From Candidatus Hermodarchaeota archaeon (GTDB lineage Archaea; Asgardarchaeota; Hermodarchaeia; Hermodarchaeales; Hermodarchaeaceae), in assembly GCA_016839995.1 (NCBI GenBank), contig JAEOTD010000107.1:1-10268 (forward strand): a stretch of 10,268 nt of DNA, read 5' to 3'. The notes beneath the pieces are model-generated. The model saw nothing but the letters and a program-made list of their open reading frames with translations. It made no database searches and was not told the DNA's origin. The stretch's first letter is position 1, and each line of letters begins with the position of its first letter. Positions 6,502 through 10,268 of this stretch are shown here, one piece after another. The position numbers were made by a program, and so were the translations under genes.

Positions 6502-6511
6502 GAGCAAGCTC
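6502..6511. repeat. Short inverted repeat in the regulator's upstream region
   Basis: GAGC-AA-GCTC forms a perfect short inverted repeat. It lies downstream of the TATA-like site at 6547-6552, about where the regulator transcript would begin. Lrp/AsnC proteins often bind dyad sites near their own promoter, so it is a candidate operator. It is short enough to be chance. Confidence 0.25.
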
Positions 6512-6530
6512 TACTCGAAAGCAACCATTG

Positions 6531-6536
6531 TTCGAA
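6531..6536. promoter_or_regulatory. TTCGAA site, possible regulator operator
   Basis: TTCGAA is palindromic and is echoed by TCGAA at 6515-6519, so CGAA(A)GC appears twice about 16 bases apart. Both copies fall between the TATA-like site and the regulator gene. Repeated sites here fit a repressor blocking transcription, but no binding is shown. Confidence 0.22.
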
Positions 6537-6546
6537 GCTTCCCTCT

Positions 6547-6552
6547 TTTAAA
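6547..6552 (-). promoter_or_regulatory. TATA-like site for the Lrp-type regulator
   Basis: The minus strand reads CTTTAAAAG. Transcription would begin near 6524 and give a leader of about 100 bases, which is long for an archaeal gene and contains the candidate operator repeats. Confidence 0.35.
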
Positions 6553-6587
6553 GTAAATCGTATCTGCACTCAAAATTCTGTTTGAAG

Positions 6588-7010
6588 TTAAGGAGGCAGA
6601 AGATGTTCAAACATCATACGAGTAGGAGGTTTTGAAAAGGATTTAGAGGCGGTCCAAAGGCAATCGTGCTTGATAACATCTAATAAAAAACCAGATTTAT
6701 GTAATTTGAGTAGATAAGAGAGATGACTAATCATCTGTCCTAAAATGACGCCAAGTCTTTCATTTTCGAAATCACCGTTTGAGTTAGGGGTTTCGTTTGA
6801 TCCATTCTCTGAATTAAAACTCGGGAGCCAAACCTCAACTTCGACCGAAACAGATTCGGGTTCTTCTGAAGTCCGAACCAACAATATTCGTAGTGAAGAA
6901 CTCTGGTAGAGGGTCGAAACGGATTCTCCTGATTCGTTATCTTGCGAGGGAGAATTCACGGGCTTGGCAGTCATTTCTTTGTATTTCTTCATTAATTCTT
7001 GAGCGTTCAT
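6588..7010 (-). CDS. Unrecognised 140-residue soluble protein
   Basis: I do not recognise this family. The N-terminus (about 1-18) is a charged helix (MNAQELMKKYKEMT). A Ser/Asn/Glu-rich stretch follows (19-38), then a beta-rich part (LRILLVRT at 40-47 and SVSVEVEVWLP at 54-63). A second Asn/Gly/Glu-rich loop (64-83) precedes a helix (87-105, LGVILGQMISHLSYLLKLH), and the tail runs DCLWTASKSFSKPPTRM. There is no signal peptide or membrane helix, so it should be cytosolic. The ATG at 7010 has AGGA 6 bases upstream and a TATA-like stretch (AATAAATAAC) near 7042-7050. It lies 163 bases upstream of the regulator on the same strand. The order of charged helix, strands and amphipathic helix looks like real protein. 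Confidence 0.65.
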   Translation of the reverse strand: MNAQELMKKYKEMTAKPVNSPSQDNESGESVSTLYQSSSLRILLVRTSEEPESVSVEVEVWLPSFNSENGSNETPNSNGDFENERLGVILGQMISHLSYLLKLHKSGFLLDVIKHDCLWTASKSFSKPPTRMMFEHLLPP

Positions 7011-7175
7011 TTTAATTCCTAAAACTACCCCCTCATCGTGTGTTATTTATTCATGGCAACCGTAGGGTTCGGAAAAACCCCAATGAGTGAATCGGGGATG
7101 AAAAATAGTTATACAACAGGTTCAGATTTCATTAAATCGGTTCATAGTCTGTTAACCTTTCATCTACTATCCGAA

Positions 7176-7182
7176 TTTTTAA
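7176..7182 (+). promoter_or_regulatory. TATA-like site for the four-helix protein
   Basis: TTTTTAA lies about 40 to 55 bases before the candidate start codons at 7220 and 7232, giving a predicted transcript start near 7203. The rest of the divergent region 7011-7231 holds a TATA-like stretch for the opposite gene, a weak 5-base stem (GGGTT/AACCC around 7068-7080) and a 51-codon open frame that I do not accept as a gene. Confidence 0.3.
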
Positions 7183-7231
7183 GGTCAAGTACCCTGATAG
7201 GTTTTTGAACCAGTTACGGATGGAAATTGTT

Positions 7232-7717
7232 ATGCCAGATGAACCAGAGAACCCCTGCCTTTCTGACTTGGGAGGGTTAATACAACTATTAGCAGGCGTC
7301 TTCGTCTTAGGAGCTCAAATCTCAATCTACTTCATAATCAACTCCACTCTCATACCCTTTATTCCCTCAATTCCTATCGACATTCGGCCATTGTACGAAT
7401 TGATTGCTCAAATGATGCTCATCATCATAGTTGTCAATGTAATCTGTGGTTCTGCCATTATCGTTGCCGGAGTAGTATGCTATTTTCGAAGTGGCGTGAT
7501 AGGTGGATTTCTGTCACTGTTCTTTGGAATCGCAACCTTAGCCACGGGTGCTTGGATGATGTTAGTAGTACACTTCTATCCAGGAATCGCCCACTTTGCT
7601 GGAGGAATTTTAACCATAGTTGGTGGAATATTATGCATTGTGCCAGGAGTACGAGGCCCTCCAAAACCGAAAACTCGACGCGAAAAAGACATTAGAGAAA
7701 GACAAAAGAAAAAGTGA
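7232..7717 (+). CDS. Four-helix membrane protein of unknown function
   Basis: The product is 161 residues with four hydrophobic segments at about 16-38, 57-84, 89-114 and 117-139. A short acidic N-terminus (MPDEPENPCLSDL) and a strongly basic tail (PKPKTRREKDIRERQKKK) suggest both ends are cytoplasmic. The last two helices are Gly-rich (FAGGILTIVGGILCIVPG). No catalytic or transport motif is seen. The ATG at 7232 is chosen because GGATGGA lies 7 bases upstream; ATG at 7220 (165 residues) and TTG at 7205 (170 residues) are alternatives with no ribosome site. The phosphoesterase gene follows after about 16 bases on the same strand, so the two may be transcribed together. A functional link is not implied by the sequence. 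Confidence 0.75.
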   Translation: MPDEPENPCLSDLGGLIQLLAGVFVLGAQISIYFIINSTLIPFIPSIPIDIRPLYELIAQMMLIIIVVNVICGSAIIVAGVVCYFRSGVIGGFLSLFFGIATLATGAWMMLVVHFYPGIAHFAGGILTIVGGILCIVPGVRGPPKPKTRREKDIRERQKKK

Positions 7718-7733
7718 TAGTCCGACTCGCCGA

Positions 7734-8252
7734 ATGGTTATTTACTCACCAAAAATAACTATCATTACTAATCTTCAGAAATTATACACCGTGGATGGAA
7801 TTGAATTGAGTTTGGAGGAATATAAGAAAAAACGAGACTTTTCCAAGACGTCGGAGCCAGAACCTGAAGTAAAAACCGGTACAAACCGAATGTATGTTGT
7901 CCAACGTCATCAGGCTCGAAATCTGCATTGGGACTTACGATTGGAGCGCAATGGTGTTCTGGTAAGCTGGGCAGTCCCAAAAGAACCACCTGTTGAAAAG
8001 GGAGTGCGTCGATTGGCGATTCAAACTGAAGATCATCCAATAGAGTATGGCTCTTATGAGGGAGTCATTCCCGAAGGCGAATATGGAGCGGGAACCGTTG
8101 AGCTTTGGGATACTGGAAAATATGAGATGGAAAAATGGGAAGAGAATGAGATCATTGTGATAATACATGGGAACCGTTTGGAGGGGCGGTATTGTTTGAT
8201 TCGGTTCAAAAAAGTCAAGGATGGGTGGTTGTTCTTCCGGTGTGGGGAGTGA
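7734..8252 (+). CDS. Stand-alone DNA 3'-phosphoesterase (LigD PE-domain family)
   Basis: The 172-residue protein matches the 3'-phosphoesterase module of bacterial DNA ligase D. In repair this Mn-dependent enzyme removes 3'-terminal ribonucleotides and 3'-phosphates to leave a 3'-OH ready for sealing. The active-site residues known from Pseudomonas LigD are all present: H59 (QRH), H65, D67 and R69 (LHWDLRLE), R93, H101 and Y105 (EDHPIEYGSYEG). Other hallmarks are LEEYKKKRDF, SWAVPKEPP, GVIPEGEYGAGTV and HGNRLEGRY. The tail ends WLFFRCGE in place of the usual W-L-I-K-K-type end. No polymerase or ligase domain is attached or adjacent. The start is uncertain: ATG 7734 is used, but GTG 7791 or TTG 7812 would begin close to the conserved domain as in known archaeal stand-alone members, and the first 20 residues look weakly coding. 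The frame is also open back to 7620. Confidence 0.9.
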   Translation: MVIYSPKITIITNLQKLYTVDGIELSLEEYKKKRDFSKTSEPEPEVKTGTNRMYVVQRHQARNLHWDLRLERNGVLVSWAVPKEPPVEKGVRRLAIQTEDHPIEYGSYEGVIPEGEYGAGTVELWDTGKYEMEKWEENEIIVIIHGNRLEGRYCLIRFKKVKDGWLFFRCGE

Positions 8253-8257
8253 TTTTT
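8253..8257 (+). terminator. Short T-run after the phosphoesterase gene
   Basis: Five T residues directly follow the stop codon and six more lie at 8285-8290. Archaeal polymerase can stop at such runs without a hairpin. The second run may instead be the TATA-like element (CAATTTTTTAG) of the following FAH gene. Confidence 0.25.
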
Positions 8258-8354
8258 GTCGGACGTTAGTCGTGATTGAGTCAATTTTTTAGGGTTGGAC
8301 TTCGCAAGTAATGTTAGTTTTGTAGTGAGTTTGAATTTGGAGAGAAGCCATCAG

Positions 8355-9203
8355 GTGAAGCTGGTCAGCTACGCAACGGATGCCGGACCTCGAGTTGGAT
8401 GTTTAGACAACGGAGAGGTAGTACCAACTCCAGGAATTCCACAAATGCTAGATTACCTGAAGGACCCGAGCCTTGAATCGACAATCGAAGCAGCATTGAA
8501 AGGCCGCATCGATGCCCAGCCCGTAGAAAAGGTCAATTTGCTTGCACCGATTCCCCGACCAACCAAAATCATTGCGATTGGGTTGAACTACAAAGATCAT
8601 GTGAAAGAAACTGGGCGGACAATGCCGGAGGCACCCGTCCTTTTCTCGAAACCCCCCACAGCGACTATTGGTCCTGAAGCGACGATTCTTCTTCCAAATG
8701 AATCCAAACAGGTTGACTATGAGGTTGAATTAGGCGTAGTCATTGGTAAGGGTGGACGAGAGATTCAGTTGGAAACCGCATTAGACCATGTTGGCGGGTA
8801 TACTGTGTTCAATGATATCTCAGCTCGTGATTTCCAGTATCGTGATGGCCAGTGGTTCCGAGGGAAGAGCTTTGATACCTTTGCACCCATGGGACCTGTC
8901 TTAACGCTCCCAGACCAACTTCATGACCCACAAAGCCTCAAACTGCAACTTCGTCTTAACGGGAAAATTCGTCAAAATAGTTCAACTTCTGAAATGATTT
9001 TTTCAGTCGCGGAATTAATCGCCGACATTTCAAAGGTGTTAACCTTGGAACCAGGAGATGTGATTGCCACAGGCACTCCATCAGGTGTGGGAGCAGTTGC
9101 GAAACCCAAACCCGTGTTCTTACAGGATGGCGATGTGGTTGAAGCCGAAATTGAAGGCATTGGAATCCTTCGAAATCCGGTTGCTAAAAACAGTGAACCA
9201 TAA
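8355..9203 (+). CDS. Fumarylacetoacetate hydrolase (FAH) family enzyme
   Basis: The 282-residue protein is a typical FAH-fold enzyme, a metal-dependent group that breaks C-C bonds or isomerises 2-oxo acids (acylpyruvate hydrolase, oxaloacetate decarboxylase, HpcE/5-oxopent-3-ene-tricarboxylate types). The catalytic His-Glu pair is H82/E85 in IGLNYKDHVKE. Metal ligands are E123 and E125 (DYEVELGVVIG) and D154 (VFNDISARD). Other marks are K171 (WFRGKSFDTFAPMGP) and GTPSGVG (240-246) near the end. The exact substrate cannot be read from the motifs. The frame is open back to TTG 8295, but GTG 8355 is chosen: it starts the family's first strand (VKLVSYA), gives the usual length and has GGAGAG about 10 bases upstream. 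No other catabolic genes are nearby, so a general housekeeping role in 2-oxo acid clean-up is plausible. It should be cytosolic. Confidence 0.92.
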   Translation: MKLVSYATDAGPRVGCLDNGEVVPTPGIPQMLDYLKDPSLESTIEAALKGRIDAQPVEKVNLLAPIPRPTKIIAIGLNYKDHVKETGRTMPEAPVLFSKPPTATIGPEATILLPNESKQVDYEVELGVVIGKGGREIQLETALDHVGGYTVFNDISARDFQYRDGQWFRGKSFDTFAPMGPVLTLPDQLHDPQSLKLQLRLNGKIRQNSSTSEMIFSVAELIADISKVLTLEPGDVIATGTPSGVGAVAKPKPVFLQDGDVVEAEIEGIGILRNPVAKNSEP

Positions 9204-9207
9204 AGCG

Positions 9208-9215
9208 AAAAAAAA
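9208..9215 (-). terminator. Oligo-T terminator for the zinc-ribbon membrane protein gene
   Basis: Eight A residues on the plus strand give T8 on the minus strand, 37 bases past the stop of the minus-strand gene. Archaeal transcription commonly ends at such runs. It lies in the 49-base gap between two converging genes. Confidence 0.4.
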
Positions 9216-9252
9216 GAGCGCTGCATGGATAACTCCATTGAACCTTCTTCCG

Positions 9253-10038
9253 TCATATCCAGGGGAATATGAGTTCGAGCATCGCGATGTAGAAGTTACC
9301 TCCTAGTGGACGAATGAAGAGGGGATAGAAGTGGAAATAGGGTCGGAGTATCCATGCTAGCTGAGTGCCAACAAAGATGAGGACTGCAACGCCGATGAGA
9401 ATTGGAAGCGCAGACGCCTGAAATCCTTTGTCCGGAGCCTGCATAACTCGTATGCCACAGGATGGGCAGAATGCGGCTCCCTCCTTGACATCTTTTTTAC
9501 ATTGTGGGCATTTTCCTGACTCGGTGATTGTGGGTCCTGGTTCCTCTTCGAGCCGATACATGGTAAAATATGCTTGAAGGAAGTAAATAATGGCACCAAG
9601 ACCACCTAATCCAAAGACCGCTACGTTCAGAATTACTACAAATGCATAATCTGCAGTGGTCAGTAGAAAAAAGAGTGAAACGGGTAAAAATGCGAGTAGT
9701 ATCGTTGCCATGATTGTAAAGCCAGCGAGTAAAATCAGTAACATTTGTCGGAAGGACAGAGCACCACCGACTAGACTATCCAATACATAGAACGTAGGAA
9801 GGCAAATGTATAAGGTGAGAAACAGAAGAAGGGGAATTTTTAGAGCAGAAAAGACGATCTGCATTCCACCGGAGTAGAGACCCATTGATGCTCCGTAAAT
9901 GAGCGCAAAGAGAAAAATTGCTACTTGAAAATCGATGATATAGTTTTTCGTATTCCGGTTGTCATGAATGTTGGCAAAGAGTTGACTCCGATTCTTTAAA
10001 ACCGATTCAACAGTACCTAAAAACCGGATGTTGCTCAT
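9253..10038 (-). CDS. Multi-helix membrane protein with an internal zinc ribbon
   Basis: The product is 261 residues. A soluble N-terminus (about 1-33) precedes four hydrophobic segments (about 36-56, 64-88, 97-125, 131-159). The stretch ALKIPLLLFLTLYICLPTFY and LSFRQMLLILLAGFTIMAT resemble a Yip1-like membrane family I have seen in bacteria and archaea, though I cannot name it firmly. Next comes a zinc ribbon, C177-P-Q-C180 and C191-P-S-C194 (11 residues between the pairs), then one clear helix (209-232) and a hydrophobic end. The ribbon therefore lies in a loop between membrane helices, most likely on the cytoplasmic side. The ATG at 10038 is preferred to TTG 10062: a TATA-like TTTTTTATT lies about 28 bases upstream of it, so the message may be leaderless. 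It converges on the FAH gene. Function unknown. Confidence 0.8.
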   Translation of the reverse strand: MSNIRFLGTVESVLKNRSQLFANIHDNRNTKNYIIDFQVAIFLFALIYGASMGLYSGGMQIVFSALKIPLLLFLTLYICLPTFYVLDSLVGGALSFRQMLLILLAGFTIMATILLAFLPVSLFFLLTTADYAFVVILNVAVFGLGGLGAIIYFLQAYFTMYRLEEEPGPTITESGKCPQCKKDVKEGAAFCPSCGIRVMQAPDKGFQASALPILIGVAVLIFVGTQLAWILRPYFHFYPLFIRPLGGNFYIAMLELIFPWI

Positions 10039-10060
10039 AGCATTCAGAGTGTATCGGCAC

Positions 10061-10069
10061 AATAAAAAA
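10061..10069 (-). promoter_or_regulatory. TATA-like site of the zinc-ribbon membrane protein gene
   Basis: The minus strand reads TTTTTTATT, centred about 28 bases before the ATG at 10038. This is the spacing expected for a leaderless archaeal transcript, and no ribosome site is seen before that ATG. A second AT-rich stretch (AAATAAAGTAAAC) lies just upstream. Confidence 0.35.
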
Positions 10070-10129
10070 GTTTACTTTATTTCCGTATAAACCAGTTAAA
10101 ACGTAAAAACTAGCCAACTGTTTTAGCTA

Positions 10130-10268
10130 TCATGAGCCCTTATCTTCATTGCCAGCATAATCAATCAACCGTTTCTGCTTTTCAACAGGCTCACGTTTTC
10201 CGGGTTCAGGGGGTTCCTCCTGAAATGGCTCAGATACTGAGTTTGAAAGGTATGAATCCAATGCATGG
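10130..10268 (-). CDS. C-terminal end of an unidentified protein (partial)
   Basis: A minus-strand frame is open from the right edge to TGA at 10130-10132. It encodes about 45 residues that are acidic, Pro-rich and then basic, with pieces such as SEPFQEEPPEPGKREP, VEKQKRLIDYAG and NEDKGS at the end. This is a typical disordered, charged protein tail. The opposite plus strand has a 45-codon frame from ATG 10132, but its His/Gln/Met-rich product looks like an antisense shadow. The gene would lie 91 bases upstream of the zinc-ribbon gene on the same strand. Family unknown because only the tail is present. Confidence 0.5.
   Translation of the reverse strand, partial: HALDSYLSNSVSEPFQEEPPEPGKREPVEKQKRLIDYAGNEDKGS

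Noticed and set aside
7053..7208. 51-codon plus-strand frame in the divergent region before the four-helix protein
   Set aside because: No ribosome site, the only TATA-like stretch is directly next to the ATG and too close, and the Ser/Thr-rich product looks random.
10132..10268. Plus-strand frame from ATG 10132 running off the right edge
   Set aside because: No ribosome site, and a His/Gln/Met-rich product. The opposite frame gives a far more protein-like charged tail.

Overview
The window looks archaeal. Promoter-like sites are BRE/TATA type rather than -35/-10, start codons mix ATG with GTG and TTG, and some genes have GGAGG/GGTGA-type ribosome sites while others look leaderless. Gene content points the same way: a stand-alone LigD-type 3'-phosphoesterase, a Lrp/AsnC regulator with two tandem modules, an archaeal-style Holliday-resolvase-like endonuclease, and surface enzymes held by a C-terminal membrane helix with a basic tail. 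An Asgard archaeon is my best guess for the lineage. That is an impression from protein style, not shown by any marker gene here.

Layout. At 1-92 lies the 3' end of a plus-strand gene. From 141 to 3544 five genes read on the minus strand: a two-helix membrane protein, a membrane-anchored endonuclease, a stand-alone PAS domain protein, a secreted beta-lactamase-fold serine hydrolase and a class I methyltransferase. A 54-residue membrane protein (3677-3841, plus) diverges from the methyltransferase. The minus strand continues with a second serine hydrolase paralogous to the first, the double-module Lrp regulator and an unrecognised 140-residue protein. From about 7232 to 9203 the plus strand carries a four-helix membrane protein, the phosphoesterase and a fumarylacetoacetate hydrolase (FAH) family enzyme. 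A zinc-ribbon membrane protein (minus) converges on the FAH gene, and the window ends in what looks like the 3' end of another minus-strand gene.

How the genes relate. This is mostly a string of singly transcribed genes, each with its own promoter-like site, and not one pathway operon. The clearest link is between the two serine hydrolases, which share architecture, motifs and a 15-base promoter box (13 of 15 identical) and so are probably duplicates. The phosphoesterase and the membrane nuclease both act on nucleic acids but are far apart and on opposite strands. I see no CRISPR array, transposase, tRNA, rRNA or phage gene, no gene-free stretch over 300 bases, and no convincing new multi-gene system. 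The items worth a second look are small: the duplicated promoter, a perfect palindrome at the PAS gene's predicted start site, the stand-alone PAS and phosphoesterase domains, and several short unannotated-type genes.
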